A stretch of 64,000 nucleotides of DNA. It comes from Nocardioides sp. L-11A (lineage in GTDB: Bacteria; Actinomycetota; Actinomycetes; Propionibacteriales; Nocardioidaceae). The stretch's first letter is position 1, and each line of letters begins with the position of its first letter. The translations under genes were made by a program, and so were the position numbers. The stretch is taken from contig CP124680.1 of assembly GCA_029961745.1 (NCBI GenBank), positions 4,278,001 through 4,342,000 of the forward strand. The letters are read 5' to 3'. The notes under the pieces are model-generated. The model made no database searches. It worked only from the letters and a program-made list of their open reading frames with translations, and was not told the origin of the DNA. Below, in pieces: positions 16,263 through 28,509 of this stretch.

Positions 16263-16819
16263 CGCAGGACGGCCGCCAGGTCGAGCGGCACCGTGCCGTG
16301 GTCGCCGACCGGGACGTCGGCGGTCGGGTGTGCGCCGTCGACCGTGGCCAGGAGTTCCCAGCGACCCTCCACGTTCACCTGGACCTCGATGATGCGAGCA
16401 TCGATGTCGACGACCCAGTACTGCGCGATCCCCGCCTCGGCGTACTCGGGCGCCTTGCGGAGCAGGTCCTCGCCCCGCGTCGACGGCGAGAGCACCTCCA
16501 CCACGGCCACGGGGGCTCGCTCCGCAGGCCAGGAAGCTGGCTCCGTCGCGAAGACGAGTACGTCGGGAATCCGCTCGCGATCACGCGGGAGCCGAACACC
16601 GGCGGCCTCAGTGACGTAGCAGGCGGACAGCGATTCCTCGAGCAGGTTCGCAAGCCGCCGAGCTGCCTGCTGGTGCGGGCCCGACGGAGCGGGCGCCATC
16701 ACGACGAGGCCATCCACCCACTCATGCCGCGGATGGCTCGGCAGACGCAGGTACTCCTCGTACGACATCGGGACGCGCAGCAGGGTCTCCACGTGATCTC
16801 CAGCGATTGCGACGGACAC
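16259..16819 (-). CDS. Uma2 family (DUF820) restriction endonuclease-like protein
   Basis: This 186-residue protein starts at GTG 16819, which is preceded by an AAGGAGAACCGAT ribosome binding site; the longer open frame upstream is unlikely to be used. Motifs HEWVDGLVV, RIPDVLVFA and VAVVEVLSPSTRGED give the PD-(D/E)XK arrangement of Uma2/DUF820 proteins. A YAEAGIAQYWVVDID segment is typical of the family. Members are widespread and their biological role is poorly defined. A second, unrelated copy lies at 59775-60329. Confidence 0.85.
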   Translation of the reverse strand: MSVAIAGDHVETLLRVPMSYEEYLRLPSHPRHEWVDGLVVMAPAPSGPHQQAARRLANLLEESLSACYVTEAAGVRLPRDRERIPDVLVFATEPASWPAERAPVAVVEVLSPSTRGEDLLRKAPEYAEAGIAQYWVVDIDARIIEVQVNVEGRWELLATVDGAHPTADVPVGDHGTVPLDLAAVLR

Positions 16820-17057
16820 ATCGGTTCTCCTTCCATGATGGACCCGAGCGCAGGTCATCAGGAAGTGAACCTCAGCCGGACGACACTGGCCCCGGCTCGT
16901 CACAGGGCGCCGGAGTCTTGCCGCCACGCGAACCCGGCCACCCGCCCGAGCCGACCGCGTGGCCGGCAGCGTGGCGCGCCCGCGCGCAGCGCATCGGAGG
17001 CAAGCGTGGGCCCGAAGGGTCTGCGCGCCGCCTTCGATAGACGACGCGCTCGCGCCC

Positions 17058-18569
<1,512 letters not shown>

Positions 18570-18582
18570 CTAGGCGGTGATC

Positions 18583-18621
18583 GGGGTCACGCCCGGCCCG
18601 GTCCGGGCCGGGCGTGACCCC
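18583..18621 (-). terminator. Strong hairpin after HtaA-domain gene
   Basis: A 17-bp perfect stem (18583-18599 with 18605-18621) closes on a GGTCC loop. It begins 10 nt past the stop codon of the HtaA-domain gene and ends 22 nt upstream of the guaB start, insulating guaB from that transcript. No T-tract is present. Confidence 0.85.
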
Positions 18622-18630
18622 GGTGCGTTG

Positions 18631-21600
18631 CTAGCGGACCACCAGCTTCCGGTACGCCGTCCGGGCGGGTTCCTGCGCGACCGTGCCGGCCAGCTCCAGG
18701 CGCACGAAGTGACGTCCCTTCGCCAGGCGGGGCAGCCGGATCTTCACCCGGGCCCTGTTGCCGAGGTGGACCGTGGCGAGCACCTTGCCGCCCTCCCGGA
18801 CCACGACCTGACCGGTCGGCAGGCCGGTCGCCCCGACCAGGCGCGGGTCGAGCACGATCACGGCCCGCTTGCCCGTGCGGACCTTGGCCTTCTTGAACCT
18901 CCAGTTCAGCGCGACCTCGGCCTTGCCTGCGGCCACCGGCGGGGGCGGGGTCACGACCGGGTCGGTGATCTCGGCGCCGAGGACGCCGTCCAGGGTGACC
19001 GGGTCGAGGTCGGCGCCGGCCGCGTAGAAGCCGGCGAAGGCCCCGGCTCCGGGCCCGGTCAGGGTCGCGGGCAGCGGGCCGCCCGTGATCCGGTCGCCGA
19101 CCGCCCTCCAGCCCTCCGCGTCGACCTCGGCGAGGACGACGCCGGGGTAGGACACGATCTCGTGGGTCGCCTCGTCCTTGGACTCGACGTCGGCGACCAG
19201 CTCACCGGTCGCGCCGGAGAGCCGCAGCACCGGGTCGCTGATGGTCAGCGCCAGGCACGGCGAGTGCTCGACCGCGCAGGTCGGCGGGCCGTCGTGGCCC
19301 GCGAAGCGCACCGTGCCGCCGAGCCGGACCTCCGCCGTACCCTGCGCCGGGTCGCTCCAGCCGCCGCTGACGGGGAAGGCGAAGGTGCCGTCGGGGTGCT
19401 GCGTGACACCGCCGGAGACGGTGATGCTGCCGTGTGCGATCGGCCCGGCGAGGTAGTCGCGGAACGACCTCTTGACGCCCCAGATGAGCGTGCCGCCGCC
19501 GATCTCGCGACGGACGGCGGACGGCGCGGCCACCGTCAGCGTGGCCGCGCGGGTGTACGTCGTGCCGACGGCGTTGGAGAGCCGCGCCCGCAGCTGGGTG
19601 CCGGTCTGCGCGCTGCCGGTGTCGTGCACGGTGAGGAAGCCGCCGTCGGCCTCGATGCTCTCGTCGTCACCGCCGACGTTCTGCCAGAAGCCGCCGACCT
19701 TGCGCTGCCAGCTGATGTCCGGGTACGGGTAGCCGGAGGGCATCACCTTGAACAGGGCGTCCTCGCCCTCGGCGACCGTGATGCTGTCGGGCTGTGCCGC
19801 CACGCGCGGGAAGAACTCGACGGTGAGGTCGGCGACGGCCGAGGCGCTGGTCGCCTGGTCGTTGGTCGCGAGCACCCGGAACTGTCGGCCGTTGTCCTCG
19901 CTGGTCGCCGACCAGGTCAGCGTCTCGCCTGTCGCCTCGGGGACGTCGGCCCACTTCGCGGACGCGCTGCCGCGCGTCTGCCAGCGGATCGCGTCGGCTC
20001 CGGTGAACGCGGCGGTGAGGCTGATCTGCCGTGCGGTGTCGTCCTTGCCGAGCCGAACGGTCTGGTCGGCGGGCGAGGTCGCCGCCACGGGAGCCAGCCC
20101 GGCCATCCGGTACTTCAGCACGCGGTCGTCGCCGGTGGTGCTGGCGACGAACACGGTCTGATCCGTGCCGATGTCGGCACCGAGGTAGTGGGAGAACGAG
20201 TTCGCCCCCAGGCCGGGCACGCTGACGTCGGTCCAGCCGTCGCGGTTCCAGACCCGGAACCTGCGAGCGGAGTAGTCGAGCATCAGCACCGAGTTGGTCG
20301 CCGTCTCGACGCGCTCGGCGAGGAAGGTGCCCCCGGCGGCCTCGATGCGCTCGCCGGCGGTCCACTGCCCGCCCGCCGACACGAGGCGCGTCTTGTCACC
20401 GGTGTACGCCGAGAGCCACACTCCGCGGTCGTCCCGGAAGGCCATCGTGGGCTGGTCGAAGACACCCGGCTGCATCGACTTCGGGTCGGCGACGCCCTCC
20501 AGCGGCACCGCCGTCATCGTCGAGGTCGCGCTGGAGAGCGTGATCAGACGAGCGCCGTTGCCGTAGGTCGGCGCGACGCCGGCCGACGTGGTCACCAGAC
20601 TGGTCCGGGCGCGGGAGGCCACCGACTCCCGTCCCTCGAAGCTGAGGCCGGAGAAGGTCTGCACCTGGTAGCCGGGCGCCTGCGCCGCAGCGGTCAGCAA
20701 CGCCAGTCCCGCGGACCCGAGGACGATGACCCTGCGGTAGAGGCCGTCGTAGGAGATCTCCTGGACGGTGCCGATGCCCGGTTCGACCACGGCGGCGGCG
20801 TACCCGGTGGCGGGGTCGAGGACGTACACCACGACCTGCTCGCCCTGGGCCATGAGCACCGCGCCGGTGGCCGCGTCGAGCGTCATGCCGGGGTAGCCGC
20901 CGTTCGCGGCACCGATCGTGGGCGTGTCGAGCGGGGCGAGGGTCTCGTCGTCGTAGGCCTGCAGCACGGCGGCCCCGGCGCCCTCGGGACGGTGCTGGAC
21001 GTGGAGCACGCCGCGCTCCGTGTCGGCCACCAGGTTCGTCACCTCGGCCAGTCCGTCGATCTCGCCGGCGGGCTCGTACTGCGGCGCCCCGGAGACCACG
21101 ATCCGCTCGGCAGTGACGACCGGCTTGCCGCCCGGTCCGGCGTAGTCGATGGTGACCGGGTCGAGAGCGGCACCGGTGCCGTAGAAGCCGGCGAACGCCG
21201 GCGCCGCGTCCTCGGTGAGGGTGGCCGTCAGACCGGTCCAGGTGGTGCGCTCGGCGCCGACCGTCGGGGTGGTCGAGGCGATGTCCAGATCGGCGAGCGG
21301 GACGCGGCCGTAGTCGACGACCTCCCCGGCCAGGGTCGTGGACACGACCTCGGCGGTGATCGCCTGGACGTCACCGTCGATGGTCACCTCCAGATCGCTG
21401 AAGGTCATGTCCAGCGCGCCGCCGTGGGCGTTGAAGCCGACCGTGCCGGTGAGATCGAGGTGCAGCGCGTGGCTGTCGGGGTCGTAGCTGCCGTCGGCGA
21501 CGTCGAACACGAACTCGCCGTCGTCGTTCTGCGTGAGGCCGTCGGAGACGGTCACGCCCTCCGGGCCGATGTAGTTGCGGAAGGAGGCCCGCACGCCCCA

Positions 21601-21762
21601 CACAACGGTGCCGTCGGCGACGGCGACGACCGTGCCCTCGCCCTCCGCCGCCCGGACGGACGGGGGAGCGAGCAGCAGGGCCGGGAGCAGCAGGGAGAGC
21701 ACAGTCACGAGCAGCAGGGGTGGGCGCGCGGCAGCGCCCCACCCGGACGACGACGAGGTCAC
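18631..21762 (-). CDS. Secreted HtaA-domain haem-uptake-like protein
   Basis: This is a 1043-residue exported protein with an N-terminal signal peptide (hydrophobic core about 14-33, cleavage near VRAAEG). It carries two HtaA (PF04213-type) domains: about residues 52-205 (VVWGVRASFRNYIG…) and about 756-926 (LIWGVKRSFRDYL…). Each HtaA domain opens with the conserved WGVxxSFRxY pattern and ends FAGFYxxGAxLDPVT. Between them lies a beta-rich region that looks propeller-like (residues about 220-500) and then Ig-like repeats. No LPXTG anchor or C-terminal membrane helix is seen. HtaA domains bind haem in corynebacteria. An IdeR/DtxR-type box upstream supports iron repression. Start GTG 21762 is chosen over an in-frame upstream extension. 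Confidence 0.85.
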   Translation of the reverse strand: MTSSSSGWGAAARPPLLLVTVLSLLLPALLLAPPSVRAAEGEGTVVAVADGTVVWGVRASFRNYIGPEGVTVSDGLTQNDDGEFVFDVADGSYDPDSHALHLDLTGTVGFNAHGGALDMTFSDLEVTIDGDVQAITAEVVSTTLAGEVVDYGRVPLADLDIASTTPTVGAERTTWTGLTATLTEDAAPAFAGFYGTGAALDPVTIDYAGPGGKPVVTAERIVVSGAPQYEPAGEIDGLAEVTNLVADTERGVLHVQHRPEGAGAAVLQAYDDETLAPLDTPTIGAANGGYPGMTLDAATGAVLMAQGEQVVVYVLDPATGYAAAVVEPGIGTVQEISYDGLYRRVIVLGSAGLALLTAAAQAPGYQVQTFSGLSFEGRESVASRARTSLVTTSAGVAPTYGNGARLITLSSATSTMTAVPLEGVADPKSMQPGVFDQPTMAFRDDRGVWLSAYTGDKTRLVSAGGQWTAGERIEAAGGTFLAERVETATNSVLMLDYSARRFRVWNRDGWTDVSVPGLGANSFSHYLGADIGTDQTVFVASTTGDDRVLKYRMAGLAPVAATSPADQTVRLGKDDTARQISLTAAFTGADAIRWQTRGSASAKWADVPEATGETLTWSATSEDNGRQFRVLATNDQATSASAVADLTVEFFPRVAAQPDSITVAEGEDALFKVMPSGYPYPDISWQRKVGGFWQNVGGDDESIEADGGFLTVHDTGSAQTGTQLRARLSNAVGTTYTRAATLTVAAPSAVRREIGGGTLIWGVKRSFRDYLAGPIAHGSITVSGGVTQHPDGTFAFPVSGGWSDPAQGTAEVRLGGTVRFAGHDGPPTCAVEHSPCLALTISDPVLRLSGATGELVADVESKDEATHEIVSYPGVVLAEVDAEGWRAVGDRITGGPLPATLTGPGAGAFAGFYAAGADLDPVTLDGVLGAEITDPVVTPPPPVAAGKAEVALNWRFKKAKVRTGKRAVIVLDPRLVGATGLPTGQVVVREGGKVLATVHLGNRARVKIRLPRLAKGRHFVRLELAGTVAQEPARTAYRKLVVR

Positions 21763-21817
21763 CGGAGGTCCTTTCGGGGACGACAGAGAGGGAGCAGGAC
21801 CCGAGGCTGCTCTGGAT

Positions 21818-21836
21818 TTAGGCAAGCCTTACCTTA
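21818..21836 (-). promoter_or_regulatory. IdeR/DtxR iron box
   Basis: TTAGGCAAGCCTTACCTTA is a 19-bp match to the IdeR/DtxR consensus TTAGGTTAGGCTAACCTAA (13 of 19 positions, with the outer TTAGG and ACCT kept). It lies 56 nt upstream of the HtaA-domain start codon, consistent with iron-dependent repression of that gene. It also sits 74 nt upstream of zwf on the other strand. Confidence 0.8.
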
Positions 21837-21861
21837 TGGATCCGACACGGCTTTGTCGACA

Positions 21862-21875
21862 CCTTGTCGACAAGG
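21862..21875. promoter_or_regulatory. Palindrome CCTTGTCGACAAGG with a half-site repeat
   Basis: A perfect 14-bp palindrome lies 35 nt before the zwf start, with a second TTTGTCGACA copy immediately to its left (21852-21861). Tandem TTGTCGACA units suggest an operator in the divergent htaA-like/zwf promoter region. The regulator is not recognised. Confidence 0.45.
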
Positions 21876-21909
21876 GCGGGACCCTTGACGGGTCCGGGAG
21901 GCTGGACGG

Positions 21910-23376
21910 ATGACCTCGGACCCCGGCAACGCCCTGCCCCCGCACGTGCTCGTGCTCTTCGGCGCGACCGGTGACCTGGCCTCCCGGAAGCTCTTCCCCG
22001 GGCTCTACCGCCTGGCGGCCGCGGGCCGGCTTCCCGAGCACGTCGAGGTGATCGGCAGCGGCCGCCACTCCCCCGGCAGCGACGACGACTTCCGCAGCCA
22101 GGTGCGCGACGCCCTCACCGAGTTCGTCGGCGACGTGGACGAGTCCGTGGCCGGGCCGCTGCTCGCGCGGACCCGGTTCGTGGCATCCTCCGCCGACGAC
22201 GGGACCGAGCTGGCCCGGGCGGTCGCGGAGGCCGAGGACCGGATCCTCGCGTCCTGCGGCTGCCTGTTGGGCGACGTACGACGTCTCCTCTACCTCTCGG
22301 TGCCGCCCGGGGCCGTCAAGGGGATGGTCGGCATGCTCGGCCGCGAGGACCTCGTCGACCGATCCCGCCTGGTCGCCGAGAAGCCCTTCGGCACCGACCT
22401 CGCCACCGCCCGCGAGCTGCACGAGGTGCTCTGCTCGGCCTTCGCCGAGGACCAGGTGTTCCGGATCGACCACTTCCTCGGCAAGGAGGCGGTGCAGAAC
22501 ATCCTCGCGCTGCGCTTCGCCAACGGCCTGTTCGAGCCCGCCTGGAACCGGCACAGCATCGAGTCGGTGCAGATCGACGTACCGGAGCGACTGACGGTCG
22601 AGGGCCGCGGCAGCTTCTACGAGGGCACCGGCTGCCTGCGCGACATGGTCACCACCCATCTGGCCCAGCTGCTCGGCTTCGTCGCACTGGAGGATCCGCA
22701 CGCGTTCCGCGCCTCCGCGATCCGGGCGGCGAAGGCCGCGACCTTCTCGGCGGTGCGGCCCCTGGACCCGGAGCGCGTCGTGTTCGGACAGTACGACGGC
22801 TACCGCGCCGAGCCCGACGTCGCCGCCGATTCGGAGGTGGAGACCTTCGTCGCGGCGGAGATGTGGATCGACAACGACCGCTGGCGCGACGTCCCGTTCT
22901 ACCTGCGCACCGGCAAGGCGCTGGCCGAGGGCAACCGCACGATCACGGTCCGCTTCCGTGACCCGCGGCACCGGTGGCTCAAGCCGGAGGGCGGCGGCAT
23001 CCCCGAGCCCAACGAGCTGGTCATCGAGCTCGCCGACCAGCCGCGGGTCGCGATCGACGTCCGCGCCAAGCGGCCCGGGCCCGACATGGCACTGGTCGAG
23101 GGCGTGTTCCGCCTCGACCTCGTCGACGACGTGCCCGGCGCCGACCCGCTGGAGGCCTACGAGCGGCTGCTGCTCGACGTGATGCGGGGCGACCGGACGC
23201 TGTTCATCAGCTCCGAGGAGGTGGACCGGCTCTGGGAGATCTTCCAGCCGGTCCTCGACCGCCGGCCGACGACGGAGCCCTACGCTTGTGGGACGTGGGG
23301 GCCGGCGTCGGCACTGGAGCTGCCCCTCGGCGGCTGGCGACTCGGCAACCATCCCGCCTCACCGAACGGTCAGTGA
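21910..23376 (+). CDS. zwf: Glucose-6-phosphate 1-dehydrogenase
   Basis: This enzyme oxidises glucose-6-phosphate to 6-phosphogluconolactone with NADP+, the entry to the oxidative pentose phosphate pathway. The 488-residue product has the coenzyme motif GATGDLA (18-24), EKPFG (157-161) and the active-site signature RIDHFLGKE (185-193). Length is normal. ATG 21910 is well placed. It is not in the usual tal-zwf-opcA arrangement, so this may be a second, stand-alone isozyme; that is inference. It converges on cydB with a 7-nt overlap of coding ends. Confidence 0.95.
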   Translation: MTSDPGNALPPHVLVLFGATGDLASRKLFPGLYRLAAAGRLPEHVEVIGSGRHSPGSDDDFRSQVRDALTEFVGDVDESVAGPLLARTRFVASSADDGTELARAVAEAEDRILASCGCLLGDVRRLLYLSVPPGAVKGMVGMLGREDLVDRSRLVAEKPFGTDLATARELHEVLCSAFAEDQVFRIDHFLGKEAVQNILALRFANGLFEPAWNRHSIESVQIDVPERLTVEGRGSFYEGTGCLRDMVTTHLAQLLGFVALEDPHAFRASAIRAAKAATFSAVRPLDPERVVFGQYDGYRAEPDVAADSEVETFVAAEMWIDNDRWRDVPFYLRTGKALAEGNRTITVRFRDPRHRWLKPEGGGIPEPNELVIELADQPRVAIDVRAKRPGPDMALVEGVFRLDLVDDVPGADPLEAYERLLLDVMRGDRTLFISSEEVDRLWEIFQPVLDRRPTTEPYACGTWGPASALELPLGGWRLGNHPASPNGQ

Positions 23377-24377
23377 TCCGGGCGGGACCACGCCTCCGAC
23401 TGGGTGAGCCTGAACAGATAGGCCAGCGGCGGGACCACGACCACGACGGCCAACCCGACGGCGACGAGCAGCCCCTGCAGGGTCGCGGTGGCCCCGGCCG
23501 CGTCGGCGATCGTGACCTCGTCGACGAGCAGCCAGGGGTACTGACCCACGCCCCACCCGGAGACCACGGCGGCGACCGCGAGGACCGCGGTGACCCGCGC
23601 GACGGCGTACCTGCGGGCCCACAGCAGCGCCATCGTCGCCACGCCGGCCAGGCCCGCGAGCGCGACCAGCGGGGCGGCCCGGCCCTCGAGCCCCGCGGCC
23701 AGCGTGGGCGCGTCGCGGTCGATCGGCACCAGCGCGGCGAACACGACCACGCCGGTGACGGCACCGACGGCGAGCGCCCGGACGCGCAGCTCGTCGGCCA
23801 GCCGCTCCTGGCCGCTGCGCCGGGCGTCGGCGACCAGGAAGACACCGGCGAGGAAGGCGCAGGTCCCGACCGCGATCGCGCCCCCGAACAGCGAGGTCGG
23901 GTTGACCCACGACGCCCAGCGGTCGCCCGTGCCGTCGAGCGGCACCCGGCCGGACGCGATGCCGCCCGCGACCGTGCCGAGGAAGAACGGCGTGATGATC
24001 GACGAGGTGGCGAACACGATGCCGAACAGGCGCGCCTGGGCCAGGGTGGCGGCGTACTTGCGGAAGGCGAAGCTCGCGCCGCGCAGCACGATCCCGAGCA
24101 GGGCCAGTAGCAGCGGCAGGACCAGGGTCGCCATGGCCGCGGCGAAGGACGCGGGGAATCCGGTCCACCAGATGACCAGCACGTAGATCAGCCAGACGTG
24201 GTTGGCCTCCCAGACCGGCCCGATGCTGTGGTCGACCAGGGTCCGCAGCTCCGCGCCGCGCCGGCTGCTGCCCGCGGTGAGGTCGAAGAAGCCGGAGCCG
24301 AAGTCGGCACCGCCGAGGACGGCGTAGGCGATGACCCCGACGAAGAGCGCGGCCGCGACGGCCAGCTCGAGGCTCAT
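23370..24377 (-). CDS. cydB: Cytochrome bd oxidase subunit II
   Basis: This is the 335-residue polytopic partner of CydA in the high-affinity cytochrome bd quinol oxidase. It begins [33 protein letters not shown], the conserved CydB opening, and contains [23 protein letters not shown]. About eight to nine hydrophobic segments are seen. ATG 24377 overlaps the cydA stop by 4 nt, so the subunits are translationally coupled. No cydCD transporter genes follow; zwf converges immediately. Confidence 0.95.
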   Translation of the reverse strand: MSLELAVAAALFVGVIAYAVLGGADFGSGFFDLTAGSSRRGAELRTLVDHSIGPVWEANHVWLIYVLVIWWTGFPASFAAAMATLVLPLLLALLGIVLRGASFAFRKYAATLAQARLFGIVFATSSIITPFFLGTVAGGIASGRVPLDGTGDRWASWVNPTSLFGGAIAVGTCAFLAGVFLVADARRSGQERLADELRVRALAVGAVTGVVVFAALVPIDRDAPTLAAGLEGRAAPLVALAGLAGVATMALLWARRYAVARVTAVLAVAAVVSGWGVGQYPWLLVDEVTIADAAGATATLQGLLVAVGLAVVVVVPPLAYLFRLTQSEAWSRPDH

Positions 24378-25774
24378 CCCCTCACCTCCGGGACCTCGGG
24401 GGCGTAGGGACTGGGCAGGTCCGCGTCGCCCGCGCGCCAGCGGCGGGCCATCGAGCGGAGGACGACGACCGCGCCGACGGTCATCGCCGTGTAGACCACG
24501 GTGCTGATGCCGAGCAGCCACCACAGGCTCGCGGAGTAGTCGCCCACCGCCTCGGGCGTGCGCATGACGCCGTACACGATCCACGGCTGACGGCCGACCT
24601 CCGTGGCGATCCAACCCGCCTCGAGCGCGATGACGGCCAACGGCCCGGCCGCGGCGGCGAAGCGGAGGAACCACCGCTTCTCCAGCAGGTCGCGCCCTCG
24701 TCGGCGCTGGAACCAGAACCACACGACGGCGGCTGCGAGCAGGGTGCCGATGCCGACCATGGTCTGGAAGGCCAGGTGGGTCAGGTTGACCGGCGGGTGG
24801 TCCTCCTCGGGGATGGTGTCGAGGCCGGGCACCGGCTTGTCGGGTGAGTTCATCGCGATCAGGGACCCGAGGTAGGGGATGTCGATCGAGTACTTCACCT
24901 CGCCGTCGACCAGGATCCCGCCCAGTCGCAGCGGCGAGGGACTCTCGGTCGTCTCGGCCAGCTCGAAGGCCGCCAGCTTGGCGGGCTGCCGCTCATCGAG
25001 GCCGAAGCCGAGCACGTGCCCGACGAAGGGCTGGGTCACCGCGGCGATCGACGCGAAGACGAACGGGACCAGGAAGCCCAACCGGTGGTGCGCGTCGCGG
25101 CGCCCACGGAGCATGCCGACGGCGTACACGCCGGCGATGGTGAACCCGGCCAGCATGTAGGCGCCGACCCACATGTGGGCGAACTGCACGAAGGTCTGCA
25201 GGTTGAAGAGCACCGCCCACGGCTGGACGTCGGTGACCGCGCCGTCGACGATCCGGAAGCCGGTCGGTGCGTTCATCCAGGCGTTGACCGCGAGCACGCA
25301 GTAGGCACCGATGACACCGGTGATCGCCATCGGCAGGACCATCAGCACGTGCCGCTTCGGTGGCATCCGGCCCCAGCCGTAGAGGTAGATGCCGAGGAAG
25401 ATCGCCTCGAGGAAGAAGGCCAGCCCCTCGAACGCGAACGGCAGCCCCAGGACGTCGCCGTAGGTGCCCATCAGGCCGGGCCAGAGCAGGCCCATCTCGA
25501 AGCTGAGGACCGTGCCGGACACGGCGCCGATGGCGAAGAGCACGGCCGAGACCTTCGCCCAGCGCTTCGCGAGCTCGAGCGCCACCGGGTCCTTCCGGCG
25601 GATGCCGATGAGGTGCATCGTGAAGATCATCGCCGGGAACGCGACGCCGAAGCAGGCCAGCACGATGTGCCAGCCGAGCGAGAGCGCCATCTGCTGTCGG
25701 GCGGGCAGCAGGCCCGCGGGCTCGGCCTCGGCGGCGAGGTGGGTGAGGGCGGTGACGACGTCGGGGGCCAGCAC
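24374..25774 (-). CDS. cydA: Cytochrome bd oxidase subunit I
   Basis: CydA oxidises quinol and reduces oxygen using haems b558, b595 and d in the membrane. The 466-residue product keeps His36 (LSLGWHIVLA), Glu93 (LSFEMGLLWPG) and His200 (VQFAHMWVGAYM) as likely haem ligands, plus the GRQPWIVYGVMRT motif near residue 385. The Q-loop (about 245-330) is of the short type. It starts at GTG 25774. A perfect Rex operator lies 17-34 nt upstream, so expression should rise when NADH/NAD+ is high, as in Streptomyces. Confidence 0.95.
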   Translation of the reverse strand: MLAPDVVTALTHLAAEAEPAGLLPARQQMALSLGWHIVLACFGVAFPAMIFTMHLIGIRRKDPVALELAKRWAKVSAVLFAIGAVSGTVLSFEMGLLWPGLMGTYGDVLGLPFAFEGLAFFLEAIFLGIYLYGWGRMPPKRHVLMVLPMAITGVIGAYCVLAVNAWMNAPTGFRIVDGAVTDVQPWAVLFNLQTFVQFAHMWVGAYMLAGFTIAGVYAVGMLRGRRDAHHRLGFLVPFVFASIAAVTQPFVGHVLGFGLDERQPAKLAAFELAETTESPSPLRLGGILVDGEVKYSIDIPYLGSLIAMNSPDKPVPGLDTIPEEDHPPVNLTHLAFQTMVGIGTLLAAAVVWFWFQRRRGRDLLEKRWFLRFAAAAGPLAVIALEAGWIATEVGRQPWIVYGVMRTPEAVGDYSASLWWLLGISTVVYTAMTVGAVVVLRSMARRWRAGDADLPSPYAPEVPEVRG

Positions 25775-25790
25775 CCTTCGACCGTAGCCT

Positions 25791-25808
25791 TTGTGAATGC
25801 GTTCACAA
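25791..25808. promoter_or_regulatory. Rex operator TTGTGAATGCGTTCACAA
   Basis: This matches the TTGTGAA-N4-TTCACAA Rex consensus exactly, and the flanking bases extend the arms to CTTTGTGAA/TTCACAAAG (25789-25810). It lies directly in front of cydA, the best-known Rex target in actinobacteria. Confidence 0.93.
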
Positions 25809-25861
25809 AGTCGCCGCAGGTGTCACTTCCGCCACACCCCTGGGGTACGCCGACGGGCCGG

Positions 25862-26722
25862 TCAGCGGCGCAGGTCGGTGAGCGCGATCCGCACCGTCAG
25901 CGACTCCCCCGCCATCCGGATCCGGCCGCGCATGCCGGCCGCGAGCACCATCGGGAGGACCGCCTTGGTGTCCGAGGGTGCCGTCAGCACGATCTCCTCC
26001 GCGCCCGCCGAGCGCGCCGCGCGGGCGACGTCGGCGAGCAGCCGGGTGCCGACGCCGCGCCGGTGCCAGGCGGGGTCGACCCACAGGTCGACGGGCCACG
26101 GCGCGTCGCCCTCGGCCCGCGCGTACTCCGCCCGTCCGGCGACCTTGCCGCCCGCCAGCGCGGACACCACCTCGCCCGTGGTCACGAACTCCGGGTCGCC
26201 CGCTCCGGGCTGGTGCGGGGCGGGCGGCACCTGGGTGTCGAGGACCTCGCCGACTAACTCCGCGAGCGCGTGCGCCCGGGCCCGCTCGGTCGGGGTGAAG
26301 GGGGTGTCGCGGCGGATCTGGATCGTGGCCGACCCGCCGACCACCATCTCCAGCACGTCGTCGGCGCCGGTGCTGGGCGCGACGTCGGCGTCGAACAGGT
26401 GCGCCGCCACGTCGGGGAAGGACGCCGGCTGCGCGATGATCTCGCGCACGGCCCGGACGTATCGGGTCGGCTGATCCTCGAGTGCCGCCGTCGTGACCGG
26501 TGCGGCGGACACCGCGGAACCCCCGGCCCGGGTGACCAGCTCCTGGAGCTGGTCGCGGGTCCATTCGGGTGGCACCTGGAGCACCAGCTCGTCGGTCACG
26601 GAGGTGCCCTCGGGGAACACCTGGACCGTCACGATGTTGACCCCCGCCCGCCCGCAGGCCGCCGCCAGCTCGGCCAACGCCCCGGGGCGGTCGGCCAGTC
26701 CGGCTCGCACGCGCCACAGCAT
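25862..26722 (-). CDS. ACT-domain plus GNAT acetyltransferase fusion
   Basis: This 286-residue protein starts at ATG 26722 (an in-frame GTG at 26749 is the alternative). Residues about 1-75 form an ACT-like domain, with DRPGALAELAAACGRAGVNI as in amino-acid-binding regulatory domains. The C-terminal half carries a GNAT motif (DPAWHRRGVGTRLLADVA, near residue 215). The architecture suggests ligand-controlled acetylation. It sits between groEL and cydAB on the same strand; the gap to cydA is 87 nt and holds the Rex box. The substrate is unknown. Confidence 0.8.
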   Translation of the reverse strand: MLWRVRAGLADRPGALAELAAACGRAGVNIVTVQVFPEGTSVTDELVLQVPPEWTRDQLQELVTRAGGSAVSAAPVTTAALEDQPTRYVRAVREIIAQPASFPDVAAHLFDADVAPSTGADDVLEMVVGGSATIQIRRDTPFTPTERARAHALAELVGEVLDTQVPPAPHQPGAGDPEFVTTGEVVSALAGGKVAGRAEYARAEGDAPWPVDLWVDPAWHRRGVGTRLLADVARAARSAGAEEIVLTAPSDTKAVLPMVLAAGMRGRIRMAGESLTVRIALTDLRR

Positions 26723-26794
26723 GTCCTCACTATGCCGGACGGAGGTCACGCCGCGCGATCATCGGTGTTTCATCGACCCGTCGCATCTGAACCC

Positions 26795-26840
26795 CAAAAA
26801 CACGCCGACCCGTCGCGTTCGAACGCGACGGGTCGGTGTG
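26795..26840 (-). terminator. Intrinsic terminator of groEL
   Basis: A 16-bp perfect stem (26805-26820 with 26821-26836) is extended by three further pairs and a G-T wobble. On the minus strand it is followed by TTTTTGGGG. It lies 8 nt past the groEL stop codon. This is the only terminator in the window with a clear T-run. Confidence 0.93.
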
Positions 26841-26847
26841 GAGTGGA

Positions 26848-28482
<1,635 letters not shown>

Positions 28483-28509
28483 CTAGGGAGAGGTGGTTCG
28501 GTGATGTGG

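Noticed and set aside
18577..21888. 1103-codon open frame on the plus strand opposite the HtaA-domain gene
   Set aside because: Composition is typical of a GC-rich antisense shadow; no domain is recognisable and the minus-strand frame has a signal peptide and two HtaA domains.
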